Below are positions 27,121 to 36,945 of a stretch of 64,000 nucleotides of DNA, piece by piece (the first letter of the stretch is position 1; every line of letters begins with the position of its first letter). Origin of the DNA: Pseudoxanthomonas daejeonensis (GTDB taxonomy: Bacteria > Pseudomonadota > Gammaproteobacteria > Xanthomonadales > Xanthomonadaceae); assembly GCF_010093205.1 (NCBI RefSeq), contig NZ_PDWN01000007.1, forward strand, positions 1 through 64,000, written 5' to 3'. The notes beneath the pieces are model-generated. The model was not told the origin of the DNA. It searched no databases and worked only from the letters and a program-made list of their open reading frames with translations. The position numbers were made by a program, and so were the translations under genes.

Positions 27121-29774
27121 CAGCTTGGGGCTCCGGGAGTCAGGCTTTCGGGTTCCAGTCGCGCACGCAGTTCGTCGCGCAGCAATTCCTGCGCGGCGGC
27201 GTCCAGCGGCTGGTCGTGTTCGTCTGTGATCTGGAAAATATCTTCGGCGCGCTCGCCAAAGGTGGCGATGCGCGCGTCATGCACGCGCAGGCGGCAGGCG
27301 CGCAGGGCCTGGGCCAGGTCGGCCAGCAGTCCGGGGCGATCGGGGCAGACCAGGCGGAGCAGGCTGCGGCGGCCATCGGCGGCCGCACTGAACTCCACCT
27401 GCGGCGGGAACCTGAAATGGCGCAGCTGCCGCGGCGCCGCGCGGCGCGGCGCGCGCACGTTCTCCAGCGCGCCGGAAAGCGCCTGCTGCAGTGCCTGTTC
27501 CAGCTGGAGCGGATCGCCGCTGGCGAAACTGTCGGCCGGCAGGATTTCGAAGGTATCGAAGACCGTGCCATGCGGGCCCATCAGGATGCGCGCCTGGTGC
27601 ACGCCGTAACCGTGGCGGTCGAGCGTGGCAACGATCGCGGCGAACAGGCCGTCGCGATCGGGCGAGTGCACGAACACTTCGAGCGCCCCCCCCTGTTCAC
27701 CGCCCTGCCCGCCGATACGGCGAACCGCCACCCGGGTGTCGCCCATCCGCACCTGGACCAGCGCCCCCGCCTGCCAGGCCAGCTGCTCGGGCCGGAAGCG
27801 CAGGAAGCTCTCGTCGGGCATCTCCGCGAACTGCCGATCGATGGTGGCATCGTCGTGGCCTTGCACCCGCATCGTTTCGCGGGTGGCCTCGCGGGCCTCG
27901 GCGACGCGCGCCTCCGCATCGACCGGCGTCTCCAGCCCCTCGCGGAGCACCCGCCGCGTGGACAGGTACAGGTCGGCGAGCAACCGGTCCTTCCACGCGT
28001 TCCACAACTTGGGACTGGTGCCGGCGATGTCCGCGCAGGTGAGCAGGTACAGGTAGTCCACGCGTTCGCGATCGCCCACGAGCGTGGCGAAGGCGCGGAC
28101 CACGTCAGGGTCGGAGATGTCCTGCTTCTGCGCGGTGACCGACATGCGCAGGTGCTGCTCCACCAGCCACACGACCAGGCCGGTATCGGCATCGCTCAGC
28201 CCGTGGGCCGAGCAGAACTCGCGCGCGTCCACCGCGCCCAGTTCGGAGTGGTCGCCGCCGCGGCCCTTGGCGATGTCATGGAACAAGCCTGCCAGCAGCA
28301 GCAGCTCCGGCTTGCGCAGGCGCGGCCAGACCTCGTGCGCGATCGAAAAGCGCTCGTCGCCTGCACCGCTGGCGAAACCGGCGATGTTGCGCAGGACCAT
28401 CAGGGTGTGCTGGTCGACGGTATAGACGTGGAACAGGTCGAACTGCATTCGCCCGGATACCTGCGCGAATGCCGGCACGTACTGGCCGAGGACGCCCAGC
28501 CGCGCCATCCGGGTCAGGGTCTCGACCGGGCGTGGTCCGCGCAGCAGCGCCATGAAGCGCGCGCGCGCGGCCGGTCCGGCCACCGTGTAGGCCGGCAGGC
28601 GAGGCAGCGACTCCGCCAGCGCGCGTGCGGTCTGCGAGTGCAGGCCCCGCACCTCCGGGTGGGCTGCCCAGGTCGCGAACAGCGCAAGCACCTCGCGCAG
28701 GTCGGCCTCCGGCCAATAGTTCGCGGCGGCGGCCAGGTAACCGCGCCGCAGGACGAAATCGGGATTGAGGACCTCGGGCGTGGCTTCGCCGTCGAAGGTT
28801 TCCTCGAAACGCTGCAGCAGGCGGTCGCTGATCCGGCGCACGATCGCTGCGCTGCGGTAGAAGCCCTGCATCATCTTCTCGACGCCGAGGCTGTGCTCGT
28901 CGTCGTCGTAGCCCAGCCGCTGGGCAAGCGCCTTCTGGTAGTCGAAACGCAGGCGCTCCTCGGGCCGGCCGGCCACCAGGTGCAGGCCAAAGCGCAGCCG
29001 CCCCAGCGAACGCCGCTCGCGCGCCAGCGCCGCCGCTTCGTCCGGGCCGAGGTGGCCCAGGCCGACCACGGCCTCCAGGTCGCTCACGCCGAACGCGCGC
29101 TGCGCCATCCAGCCCAGCGTGTGCAGGTCGCGCAGGCCGCCGGGGCCGTCCTTGATGTTCGGTTCCAGGTTGTCGGAGGTATCGCCATGGCGACGATGGC
29201 GCAGCAGCAGCTCCTCGCGCTTGGCCATGAAGAAGTCGCGCGGTGGCCAGATTTTCTCCGGCGCGATCGCTGCGGCCAGCGCCGCCATTGCCTCCGGTTC
29301 GGCGGCCACCGGGCGCGCCTCGAGCAGCGCGGTCATCACCGTCTGGTCGGCCGCCGCTGCAGTGCATTCGGCCGCCGAGCGCACCGCATGGCCGACCGGC
29401 AAGCCGAAATCCCACAGCAGCGCGAAGAAGCGCGAAAGGCCGGCCTGCTGCGCCTGTTGCGCCTCCGGCTCGGCCAGGACCAGCAGGTCGATGTCGGAAC
29501 GCGGGAACAGCTCGCCGCGGCCGTAGCCACCCACCGCGATCAGCGACAGGGCCGCGTCGTCGGGAATGCAGTGGTGCCAGGCGCGTCGCAGCAGGTCATC
29601 GACCAGGCGCGCGCGCAGGGCAAGCAAGCGACCGATGTCGACCTCGCGGCCGTAGCGCTTGAGCAGGCGCGCATCGCCGTGCGCCAGCAGTTCCCGCGCA
29701 TGCGCGGCCCAGCCGGCATCGTCCGCCGGCTCCTTTCCGCCATGGGCTTCGGCGACCAGCGGTCCGACGCCCAT
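27120..29774 (-). CDS. glnD: Bifunctional uridylyltransferase/uridylyl-removing enzyme GlnD
   Basis: GlnD senses glutamine and uridylylates or de-uridylylates PII proteins. The 884-residue protein has the nucleotidyltransferase motif [19 protein letters not shown] (82-100), a linker, the HD hydrolase domain ([18 protein letters not shown]) and two ACT domains in the last 190 residues ([36 protein letters not shown]). The ATG at 29774 is chosen; a GTG at 29786 overlapping the map stop is equally possible. It lies between map and dapD in an apparent operon. Confidence 0.95.
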   Translation of the reverse strand: MGVGPLVAEAHGGKEPADDAGWAAHARELLAHGDARLLKRYGREVDIGRLLALRARLVDDLLRRAWHHCIPDDAALSLIAVGGYGRGELFPRSDIDLLVLAEPEAQQAQQAGLSRFFALLWDFGLPVGHAVRSAAECTAAAADQTVMTALLEARPVAAEPEAMAALAAAIAPEKIWPPRDFFMAKREELLLRHRRHGDTSDNLEPNIKDGPGGLRDLHTLGWMAQRAFGVSDLEAVVGLGHLGPDEAAALARERRSLGRLRFGLHLVAGRPEERLRFDYQKALAQRLGYDDDEHSLGVEKMMQGFYRSAAIVRRISDRLLQRFEETFDGEATPEVLNPDFVLRRGYLAAAANYWPEADLREVLALFATWAAHPEVRGLHSQTARALAESLPRLPAYTVAGPAARARFMALLRGPRPVETLTRMARLGVLGQYVPAFAQVSGRMQFDLFHVYTVDQHTLMVLRNIAGFASGAGDERFSIAHEVWPRLRKPELLLLAGLFHDIAKGRGGDHSELGAVDAREFCSAHGLSDADTGLVVWLVEQHLRMSVTAQKQDISDPDVVRAFATLVGDRERVDYLYLLTCADIAGTSPKLWNAWKDRLLADLYLSTRRVLREGLETPVDAEARVAEAREATRETMRVQGHDDATIDRQFAEMPDESFLRFRPEQLAWQAGALVQVRMGDTRVAVRRIGGQGGEQGGALEVFVHSPDRDGLFAAIVATLDRHGYGVHQARILMGPHGTVFDTFEILPADSFASGDPLQLEQALQQALSGALENVRAPRRAAPRQLRHFRFPPQVEFSAAADGRRSLLRLVCPDRPGLLADLAQALRACRLRVHDARIATFGERAEDIFQITDEHDQPLDAAAQELLRDELRARLEPESLTPGAPS

Positions 29775-29782
29775 GCCGGTAC

Positions 29783-30559
29783 TCACGCCGGGGGTTGCTG
29801 GCCGGCGGCCAGCGTCAGCACGTCCACGCCGTCCTCGGTCACCGCGATCATGTGCTCCCACTGCGCCGAGAGCTTGCGGTCCTTGGTCACCACGGTCCAG
29901 CCATCCGGCAGCACCTTGGTATAGCGGGTGCCCTCGTTGATCATCGGCTCGATGGTGAAGGTCATGCCCGGCTTGAGCACCAGGCCGTCGCCGGGCCGGC
30001 CGTAATGCAGCACCTGCGGCTCGTCGTGGTAGACCTTGCCGATGCCATGGCCGCAGTACTCGCGCACGACGGTGAAACGCTCGGCCTCGGCATAGCTCTG
30101 GATCGCATGGCCCACGTCGCCCAGCGTGGCGCCGGGCTTCACTGCGCGGATACCGCGCCACATCGCCTCGAAGGTGACTTCCACCAGGCGCCTGGCCATC
30201 ACCGACGGCGTGCCGACGTAATACATGCGGCTGGTGTCGCCGTGCCAGCCGTCCTTGATGACGGTGACGTCGATATTGACGATGTCGCCGTCCTTCAGGA
30301 CCTTGCCCGGGCTCGGGATGCCGTGGCAGATCACGTTGTTGACCGAGGTGCAGACCGTCTTGGGGTAGCCCCGGTAACCGACGTTTGCCGGGATCGCGCC
30401 CTGCACCTTGACGATATGGTCATGGCACAGCTGGTCCAGCTCTTCGGTGGTCACGCCCGGCTTTACATGCGGGGCAATCATCTCCAGCACCTCGGCGGCC
30501 AGGCGGCCGGCGATGCGCATCTGCTCGATTTCGTCGGGGGTCTTCAGGTGCAGGCTCAT
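29783..30559 (-). CDS. map: Methionine aminopeptidase type I
   Basis: This enzyme removes the initiator methionine from nascent proteins. The 258-residue type I protein has the metal ligands in NIDVTVIKDGWHGDTSR (two Asp), GHGIGKVYHDEP (His), FTIEPMI (Glu) and WEHMIAVTEDG (Glu). The ATG at 30559 begins the usual MSLHLKTPDEIEQMR N-terminus. In relatives, map and rpsB are divergent neighbours; here a 6-kb pilus cluster separates them. Confidence 0.96.
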   Translation of the reverse strand: MSLHLKTPDEIEQMRIAGRLAAEVLEMIAPHVKPGVTTEELDQLCHDHIVKVQGAIPANVGYRGYPKTVCTSVNNVICHGIPSPGKVLKDGDIVNIDVTVIKDGWHGDTSRMYYVGTPSVMARRLVEVTFEAMWRGIRAVKPGATLGDVGHAIQSYAEAERFTVVREYCGHGIGKVYHDEPQVLHYGRPGDGLVLKPGMTFTIEPMINEGTRYTKVLPDGWTVVTKDRKLSAQWEHMIAVTEDGVDVLTLAAGQQPPA

Positions 30560-30907
30560 GCGGGGATTATCGCCGATCCGGCGGATTCCTGAACGCGCGC
30601 GACCGCCGCATTCAGGCCCGCGCGGAAATTTGACTCCCACCGGCACCGCCAGTCGGCCGCGCAACCCCTCCCCCGCTTTTTCCTGAACCGTTAACGCCAG
30701 AACACTGACGCGGCGGGTCACTTTTTGCTGAATACGCCCAAGTCATTGCGCGGCCTGTGTCACAATAATGCCTATTCAGGAACCGGTATAGGCGTCACAT
30801 CCCGCTCCAGGGACTGGAGAAACACAGCGCCGGAGAGTTGGCACGGTTCCTGCTCCACCCCTCCGGCAAGCATCACATCCCGATTTCAACCACCCCTGGA
30901 GTTTTCG
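30560..30907. promoter_or_regulatory. Divergent spacer between map and the pilus operon with repeated CCTGAA motifs
   Basis: No gene is seen in this 348-base stretch. The heptamer CCTGAAY occurs four times: plus strand at 30588-30594 and 30682-30688, minus strand at 30610-30616 and 30774-30780. An AATAAT at 30764-30769 may be a -10 element for the pilin gene; no good -35 pairs with it. The repeats could be operators for a regulator of pilus expression. Confidence 0.4.
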
Positions 30908-31423
30908 ATGAAGCTGTTCAAGAGCACCCTGATCGCCACCGCCCTGGTCGCCGCCGGTTTCGCGGGCACTGCCAATGCCGCCACCGCCACCGGCAACTTC
31001 CAGGCGAAGATCGTCATCACCGAGTCGTGCACCTTCAGCACCGCCGGAGCCTCCGATGTCGACTTCCTCTCCAAGGCCCGCTCCTCCGCCGGCGACGTCG
31101 ATGCCACCGGTACCCTGGTGGTCACCTGCACCAGCGGCACCCCCTACACCATCGCCCTGAATGCTGGCAGCTACGGCGGCGCCACCGTGACCACGCGTCG
31201 CATGCACAACGGCACGGGCGTCGGCGTCTCGGTTCCGTACACCCTGTACCGCAATACCGGCCGCACCCAGAACTGGGGCAACACGGCCGGTACCGACACG
31301 GTTGCCGGCACCGGCAACGGCAACGCGCAGAACGTCTCGGTCTACGGCCGCGTGCTGAGCGCCGACACCAATGTGCCGGCCGGCACGTATGCCGATACCA
31401 TCACCGCGACGATCAACTACTGA
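30908..31423 (+). CDS. Spore-coat-U (SCPU) domain pilin, CsuA/B-like major pilin
   Basis: This is the predicted major subunit of an archaic chaperone-usher (Csu-type) pilus involved in surface attachment. The 171-residue protein has a signal peptide (1-24, cleavage near ANAA). A single SCPU domain has Cys residues in ITESCTFST and VVTCTSG, the motifs RRMHNGTG and VPYTLYRN, and the terminal GTYADTITATINY strand. It is the first gene of the cluster, which is where major pilins usually lie, and is likely the most highly expressed. Confidence 0.9.
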   Translation: MKLFKSTLIATALVAAGFAGTANAATATGNFQAKIVITESCTFSTAGASDVDFLSKARSSAGDVDATGTLVVTCTSGTPYTIALNAGSYGGATVTTRRMHNGTGVGVSVPYTLYRNTGRTQNWGNTAGTDTVAGTGNGNAQNVSVYGRVLSADTNVPAGTYADTITATINY

Positions 31424-31444
31424 TCGACTCGATGAGGTCGGGTT

Positions 31445-32275
31445 ATGGCCCCGATGACGCTTGATCAGGACAGGCCGCGCCCCCCCAAGGGGCGTGGTTC
31501 CCGCATCCGGGGGTGGCTGCTGCTTGCAGCGTTGGCGCTTGCCGGACCGGCCGCGCTGGCCGCCAACCTGCAGGTCAACCCGATCATGCTCGAGTTCGCA
31601 CCCGGCGAGCAGTCGCAGGCGGTGTGGCTCAGCAACACGGGAACCGAGCCGCTCAAGGCCCAGGTCAGGGTATCGGCCTGGAGCCAGGCCGGGGGCACGG
31701 ACCAGACCGAACCCAGCCGGGACCTCGTGGCCAGTCCGGCGATCCTGGAGGTCGCGGCCGGGCAGCAGCAGCTGGTGCGGATCATCCGTCCACGGAGCGA
31801 ACCGCTGCAGACCGAAGCCGCCTACCGGCTGACCATCGACGAGTTGCCTGCCGATGGTTCGGAACCGCAGCGCTCGGGCCTCCAGTTCCTGTTGCGTTAT
31901 TCGGTGCCGGTGTTTGTCCTGGCCGAGGGAACCGAACCGCTGAGTCCCTCGCGACGGACCGCCAGTACCCCACCGTCCACCGGCACACCCACCACGCTGT
32001 CTGCCCGTCTGGAAGCACGCGGGGATGCCAGCCTGCTCAGCATCACCAACCCCGAACGGCAGCGGGTGAGGTTGAGCAACCTGGTCTGGGTGGATACCGG
32101 CGGACATCGCACCGAGCTCGCACCGGGCCTGTTCGGTTATGTGCTGGCCGGGCAACGGATGCAGTGGACGATTCCGCTGTCGCCGCAGCAGCGCGCCAAT
32201 GGAGGCAGCCTGAAGGTCAGGTTCAATGACGATCCGAACGACCAGACATTGCCGCTGGAAAATCCTGGCAGCTAG
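31445..32275 (+). CDS. Periplasmic pilus chaperone, CsuC-like
   Basis: This chaperone holds SCPU pilins in the periplasm by donor-strand complementation. The 276-residue protein has a signal peptide (about 20-40, ending GPAALA) and a PapD-like first domain (NLQVNPIMLEFAPGEQSQAV, TEAAYRLTIDELP, LRYSVPVFVLA). A proline/threonine-rich linker (about 171-185) and a second domain (LVWVDTGGHRTELAPGLFGYVL) follow. The end overlaps the usher gene by 50 bases, an unusually long overlap. It is co-transcribed with the pilin. Confidence 0.9.
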   Translation: MAPMTLDQDRPRPPKGRGSRIRGWLLLAALALAGPAALAANLQVNPIMLEFAPGEQSQAVWLSNTGTEPLKAQVRVSAWSQAGGTDQTEPSRDLVASPAILEVAAGQQQLVRIIRPRSEPLQTEAAYRLTIDELPADGSEPQRSGLQFLLRYSVPVFVLAEGTEPLSPSRRTASTPPSTGTPTTLSARLEARGDASLLSITNPERQRVRLSNLVWVDTGGHRTELAPGLFGYVLAGQRMQWTIPLSPQQRANGGSLKVRFNDDPNDQTLPLENPGS

Positions 32276-34673
32276 CGTCGCCGCGGCCTGCGCGCCCTGT
32301 GCGCTGCTGGCCGCCCCTGCCCCCAATCCCTCGCCCGCCCCATTCTTCGCGCCGGGTGCGCTGGACCTGATCGAAACCGGCGGACCGGACGCGGAAGCAG
32401 CGGCTGGTTCGCAGGAGCTCTATCTCGAAGTCTCGCTCAACGAGTTCGCAACGGGGCGACTGGCCCGTTTCGTCATGATCGACGGGCGCCTGCATGCAAG
32501 CGCTTCGACGTTGCGCGAACTGGGCCTGCAATGGCCGGGCAGCGAGACGGCGGGCGACGTGGTGGCGCTCGACGATATCCCGGGTTTGCAGGCGCGCTAC
32601 GACGCGAGCAACCAGATTCTCGCCCTGTCCGCTCCGCTGGAAGCCCTGTCGGGCGACCGGGAGCACTTCGGCATCGCCGACCGGACGGCGCCGAAGATCG
32701 ATCCGCTGACCCGCGCCCCTGGCCTGCTGTTCAACTACGACGTCTATGCCCAGGGCGACAGCGACTACCGCTCGATCAGCAGCTGGAACGAGCTGCGCCT
32801 GTTCGGCGTCGGCCCGGGCGTCTGGAGCACCAGCCTGGTCAGCCGGGTGGACTCCCTCCCAGGCGAGCGCGACATCCACGACACCACGCGCCTGGACACG
32901 TCCTGGCAGCTCGACCTGCAGGACAGCATGGTCTCGGTGGTCGTGGGCGATACCTACAGCGGGGGGCTGGGCTGGACCCGCACCACGCGCATCGGCGGCG
33001 TGCGCGCATCGACCAATTTCGCCCTGCAGCCGTATCGGGTGACCACGCCGCTGGCCTCGTTCGCCGGCGAAGCGGTGCTCCCATCGACGGTCGACCTGTT
33101 CATCAACGGCGTGCGCCAGTCCAGCCAGGAAGTGCGGCCTGGCCAGTTCCAGATCGACAGCATCCCGACCATCACCGGCGCCGGGCAGGCACAGATGGTC
33201 ATCACCGACATCAACGGCCAGAGCCGGGTCGTCAGTTTCGCCCTGTACAACACGCCATACCTGCTGCAGCAAGGCCTGACCGACTGGTCGGTCGAGGCTG
33301 GCAAGGTGCGACGCGACTATGGCCTGCGTTCGTTCTCCTATGCCGACGACCCGATGGGCAGCGCCACGGTCCGCCATGGCCTGAGCGACAGCGCCACGCT
33401 TGAATTCCATGCCGAAGGCACTGCCGATCTGCAGATGGCCGGCGCCGGGGGGGCGTGGTTGCTCGGCGACCGCGGTGGCGTGCTCGACCTGAACGTGGCC
33501 GGCAGCCAGTACGACGGCCAGTCGGGCCACCAGTATGGCGCGGGCTACCAGTGGAACTCGTCCATTTTCAACGTGGGCATGTCCACGCTCCGTCGCAGTG
33601 ACGAGTTCGCCGACGTGGCCACCCTGGAAGATGCGATCCTGCCCCGCCGGATGGACAGCGTCTTCATGGGCGTGAACTGGGGCGTCGCCCAGATTGGCGC
33701 CAGCTACGTGCGCCAGGAGATGGCCGGGCAGACTCCCGCGCGCTACGCCAGTCTTCACTGGTCGAGGCAATTGCCCCACAACGGCTACCTCAGCCTGAGC
33801 GTCAATCGCGACCTCGAGAACCGCGACTCGGACAGCGCCTTCCTGTACTGGTCGATGCCCCTGGATCGCCGGGTGTCGGTGTCCGCCTCGCTCCGTCACA
33901 GCCGCGATTCGGACAATCTCACCCTCGAGGCCAACCGCCCCGTCGACAGCGACCTGGGTGGCCTGGGCTGGCGCGCGCAGACCACGCTGGGTGAGCGACC
34001 CGGCGCCCAGGGGCAGATTTCCGGACTCGGTCGCTTTGGTGGCTGGAATGCGGGCCTGCTCTACATGCGTGGAGATGGCGGCGCGCCCGACACCACCAGC
34101 GGCTTCGCTGGCGCAACCGGCAGCGTGCTGTTCATGGAGAAGCACCTGTTCGCCATGCGCCGGGTCGAAGACGCGTTCGCGCTGGTGACCACGGACGGCA
34201 TCGCCAACGTCCCGATCCTCCAGGAAAACCGCCTGATCGGTTACACCAACGAGGACGGCCTGCTGCTGGTGAATCGACTCAACTCGTGGCAGAACAACCG
34301 GCTTTCGATCGATCCGCTGAAGACGCCGACCGACGTGCGCATGGACCGGACGGAAATGTATGCGGTCCCGGAAAGCCGAAGCGGCATGCTCGCCAGGTTC
34401 CCGATGCGCAGCGTGCTGTCGATCCAGGCGACCGTGACCGCCCCGGACGGCCCGCCCATCGCCGCCGGCAGCCCGGTCTGGCTGCAGGACGCCGACCCTG
34501 ACACCTCGCCTGCCTTGACGGTGGTCGGCTACGACGGCCTGATCTACCTGCAGGAGCTGCCGCCCGGTGCCGGCCTGAAGATCCGCCAGAATGGCGCCTA
34601 TTGCGACGTCGTCCTGCCCGAGCTGCCCAAGCCGTCGGGATTCGTCGAACTGGATGGAGTGGTATGCCGATGA
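32226..34673 (+). CDS. Outer-membrane usher, CsuD-like
   Basis: This outer-membrane beta-barrel secretes and assembles the pilus. The 815-residue protein has a signal peptide (about 1-30) and an N-terminal domain (QELYLEVSLNEFATGRLARF, LRELGLQWPG). The barrel has a plug domain (PSTVDLFINGVRQSSQEVRPG, then TDINGQ). C-terminal domains include LIGYTNEDGLLLVNRLNSWQ and PPGAGLKIRQNGAYCDVVLP. These are typical of FimD/PapC-like ushers of the archaic clade. The ATG at 32226 lies inside the chaperone gene. The stop overlaps the tip-adhesin start. Confidence 0.93.
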   Translation: MTIRTTRHCRWKILAASVAAACAPCALLAAPAPNPSPAPFFAPGALDLIETGGPDAEAAAGSQELYLEVSLNEFATGRLARFVMIDGRLHASASTLRELGLQWPGSETAGDVVALDDIPGLQARYDASNQILALSAPLEALSGDREHFGIADRTAPKIDPLTRAPGLLFNYDVYAQGDSDYRSISSWNELRLFGVGPGVWSTSLVSRVDSLPGERDIHDTTRLDTSWQLDLQDSMVSVVVGDTYSGGLGWTRTTRIGGVRASTNFALQPYRVTTPLASFAGEAVLPSTVDLFINGVRQSSQEVRPGQFQIDSIPTITGAGQAQMVITDINGQSRVVSFALYNTPYLLQQGLTDWSVEAGKVRRDYGLRSFSYADDPMGSATVRHGLSDSATLEFHAEGTADLQMAGAGGAWLLGDRGGVLDLNVAGSQYDGQSGHQYGAGYQWNSSIFNVGMSTLRRSDEFADVATLEDAILPRRMDSVFMGVNWGVAQIGASYVRQEMAGQTPARYASLHWSRQLPHNGYLSLSVNRDLENRDSDSAFLYWSMPLDRRVSVSASLRHSRDSDNLTLEANRPVDSDLGGLGWRAQTTLGERPGAQGQISGLGRFGGWNAGLLYMRGDGGAPDTTSGFAGATGSVLFMEKHLFAMRRVEDAFALVTTDGIANVPILQENRLIGYTNEDGLLLVNRLNSWQNNRLSIDPLKTPTDVRMDRTEMYAVPESRSGMLARFPMRSVLSIQATVTAPDGPPIAAGSPVWLQDADPDTSPALTVVGYDGLIYLQELPPGAGLKIRQNGAYCDVVLPELPKPSGFVELDGVVCR

Positions 34674-35659
34674 ACAACCTCTTCCCGACCCCGGACCGTG
34701 CCCGCCGCTGGCTTCGCACCCTCCCAGTCGTCGCGATGTTGGCCTGCGTGTGGCTGATGCCAGGCAAGGCGATGGCGGCCAACTCTTGCTGGTTCAGTTC
34801 CCTGAGCAATGTGTCGTTCGGAACCGTGGGCAGCGGTGGCGGCACCTCGTCGGGCACGCTCAACTACATCTGCCAGAACGATAGCCCGGCCCAACGTACC
34901 TTCCGGATCTGCCTGTACGTGAATCCGTCGTTGCCCACCGGCGTCGCGCCACGCCGGCTGATCCGGCAGTGGTGGCCGGTCGAATACATGAACTACGACC
35001 TCTATTCTGACCCGGCGATGACCCAACTCATCGGCTCGGAAACCAGCGGCCATGCCGTCCAGAGCGTGGTGCGAACCACCAGCTCCACGGGCCAGACCAC
35101 CGGCTCGATTCCCTTCTACGCGCGAATCCCGGCCGGCCAGACAATGTCGGCCGACTCGTACATCGCCCAGAACAACTTCGTGCTGCGGGCCCCGTCGCAG
35201 GGCGGCACGACCGCGCCCGCGACATCGCTGTGCGCGTCCGGACCGCAAGCCAGCGATTACTTCGAGGTCTACGCGAGTTTCGCCAACACCTGCTACATCA
35301 GCGCGGCCACCGACATGGATTTCAACTCGGTGGTCAACTTGGCCACGGCGCGCAACCAGACGTCGACCATCAGCCTGCGTTGCCCGAACAACACGGCCTG
35401 GCAGGTTGCACTGAGCTACGGGAACAATCCGACGGGAACGACCCGGCGCATGATCGGACCCGCCAGCAATTACGTCACCTATCACCTGTTCCAGGATTCG
35501 GCGCGAAGCATCCCGTGGGGCAACACCACCTCGACCGACGTAGCCGGTACCGGGAACAACGCCACGCAAACGCTGACCGTCTATGGCCAGGTCCCCGCGC
35601 AGGCGATCAACTCCGCGGGCACTTACTCAGACACGATCACCATTACGCTGACTTATTGA
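34670..35659 (+). CDS. Two-domain SCPU protein, CsuE-like tip adhesin
   Basis: This is the predicted tip subunit of the pilus, which binds surfaces. The 329-residue protein has a signal peptide ending GKAMA. An N-terminal SCPU-like domain (FSSLSNVSFGTVGSGGGTSS) is followed by a second SCPU domain (TCYISAATDMDFNSVVNL, TTRRMIGPASNYVTYHLFQD, ending GTYSDTITITLTY). The two-domain design is what Csu tip adhesins show. The ATG at 34670 overlaps the usher stop (ATGA); an ATG at 34664 is also possible. Confidence 0.87.
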   Translation: MNNLFPTPDRARRWLRTLPVVAMLACVWLMPGKAMAANSCWFSSLSNVSFGTVGSGGGTSSGTLNYICQNDSPAQRTFRICLYVNPSLPTGVAPRRLIRQWWPVEYMNYDLYSDPAMTQLIGSETSGHAVQSVVRTTSSTGQTTGSIPFYARIPAGQTMSADSYIAQNNFVLRAPSQGGTTAPATSLCASGPQASDYFEVYASFANTCYISAATDMDFNSVVNLATARNQTSTISLRCPNNTAWQVALSYGNNPTGTTRRMIGPASNYVTYHLFQDSARSIPWGNTTSTDVAGTGNNATQTLTVYGQVPAQAINSAGTYSDTITITLTY

Positions 35660-35852
35660 TCCGGGGCAGGCGCCCCCGGCGGCGATTGCCCGCCGGCTTG
35701 CAGGGCCGGCCGGCGCTTCGCGCCATTTGCGTGATCCATTGCACAGATCACGCCGACGCAACACCCCCGGGTCCACGGTGGGCTCAACTTTCCGCGTCAC
35801 CCGCCGAAAGCGTGGCTGAAGGCCGGTCTCCCCGACTGGCAAGGAGCCGCCG

Positions 35853-36155
35853 ATGCGTACCCGCAAAGCAATCCTGGCCCTGGCAGCTCTGGCCCTTTCG
35901 GCAGGGGCCGTGCAGGCATCCAGCAGGCAGAGCACCCTGCGGATCTCGATGACCGTCGTCGACCGATGCGACGTCCGCGACGGCACCACCAGCCCCAGCG
36001 TCGACTGTTCGATCGGCGTGCCCTGGACGATGGCCGCACCGGGCGCCCCGGCAGCCGCCCCATACCGGATCGCCGACGGCGACCATTTCTCGCACCTCCC
36101 CGTTCCGCATAGCGGTCCCGTGGACGGATCGCGGGTCACCACGATCGTCTTCTGA
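35853..36155 (+). CDS. Small secreted protein, possible degenerate SCPU mini-pilin
   Basis: The 100-residue protein has a signal peptide (1-22, cleavage near VQA) and only two cysteines in TVVDRCDVRDGTTSPSVDCS. The segment STLRISMTVVDRC resembles the first strand and Cys of SCPU pilins, but the rest of the domain is too short. Gene order (next to a second chaperone, overlapping it by one base) suggests a pilus subunit or a chaperone client. Function is not established by sequence. Confidence 0.65.
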   Translation: MRTRKAILALAALALSAGAVQASSRQSTLRISMTVVDRCDVRDGTTSPSVDCSIGVPWTMAAPGAPAAAPYRIADGDHFSHLPVPHSGPVDGSRVTTIVF

Positions 36156-36904
36156 TGCCACGCGCCAAGGCCACGTCGCTGGCGCTGGCGCTCGCCGCCT
36201 GGCTTGGCGCCGCCATTCCCGCCCACACGGGCGACCTGCGCCTGGAACCGGTGTCGCTGGTCATGCATCCGTCGGAGGACTCGACCAGCCTGTGGCTGAG
36301 CAACACGGGCCGGCAGCCGCTGCAGGCACAGGTGCGGCTGTTCTCCTGGACCCAGGACGGGGGCGGCGAGGTGCTGGCCCCGACCCGCGATCTGGCGGTG
36401 AGTCCGCCGCTGATGGAAGTCCCGCCGCTGGGTCGCCAGCGGGTCCGGCTGGTCCGGCTCGGGAGCGGCTCTCCCGCGACCGAGACCGCCTACCGCCTGG
36501 TCGTGGACGAATTGCCCTCCACCGTCGCTGCCTCCGCGGCAGGCGCCGGGAGCGAAGCTTCGCTGCTCCGTTACTCGATCCCGGTCTTCGTGCAGCCCTC
36601 GGCGCCGGCGGCCGCCTCCAGGCTCAGCGCCAGGATCGAGGAAGATGCGTCCGGACGCCGCCTGCTGCGGCTGGACAACAGTGGTGGACGCCACGCCCGC
36701 ATCGCGGGGCTGGCCTTCGTCGGTACCGGCGGGCGCCGCCACGTGCTGGCCCCGAACCTCGCCGGATACGTGCTGGCCGGGCGCTACAAGCTCTGGCCGC
36801 TGCCCGAGGAGGCCGGCCAGCCACCCTACGGCCGCTTCGAGGCCGACGTGAACGGGGAACCGGTGGTCCTGGTCCCGGAACAGGTCCTGATCAGCGGGCG
36901 CTGA
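36155..36904 (+). CDS. Second periplasmic pilus chaperone
   Basis: The 249-residue protein has a signal peptide (about 1-24) and the same domain motifs as the chaperone at 31445: LRLEPVSLVMHPSEDSTSLW, TETAYRLVVDELP, LRYSIPVFVQP and LAFVGTGGRRHVLAPNLAGYVL. It is a paralogue of the first chaperone. It has no usher of its own downstream, so it probably serves the upstream usher or a specialised subunit such as the mini-pilin immediately upstream. Confidence 0.88.
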   Translation: MPRAKATSLALALAAWLGAAIPAHTGDLRLEPVSLVMHPSEDSTSLWLSNTGRQPLQAQVRLFSWTQDGGGEVLAPTRDLAVSPPLMEVPPLGRQRVRLVRLGSGSPATETAYRLVVDELPSTVAASAAGAGSEASLLRYSIPVFVQPSAPAAASRLSARIEEDASGRRLLRLDNSGGRHARIAGLAFVGTGGRRHVLAPNLAGYVLAGRYKLWPLPEEAGQPPYGRFEADVNGEPVVLVPEQVLISGR

Positions 36905-36910
36905 GGCGAT

Positions 36911-36940
36911 TTGCCCGGGCCGCATCCCTGCGGCTATACT
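36911..36940 (+). promoter_or_regulatory. Sigma-70 promoter of rpsB-tsf
   Basis: TTGCCC (36911-36916) is followed after 18 bases by TATACT (36935-36940). It starts 7 bases after the chaperone stop and lies 280 bases before rpsB, giving a long leader. Confidence 0.7.
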
Positions 36941-36945
36941 TCCGC

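Noticed and set aside
35729-35753. CRP/Clp-type operator (GTGATC ... GATCAC) between the tip adhesin and the mini-pilin
   Set aside because: The half-sites are separated by 13 bases between GTGA and TCAC, not the 6 expected for CRP; it is more simply an 8-bp hairpin with a 9-base loop.
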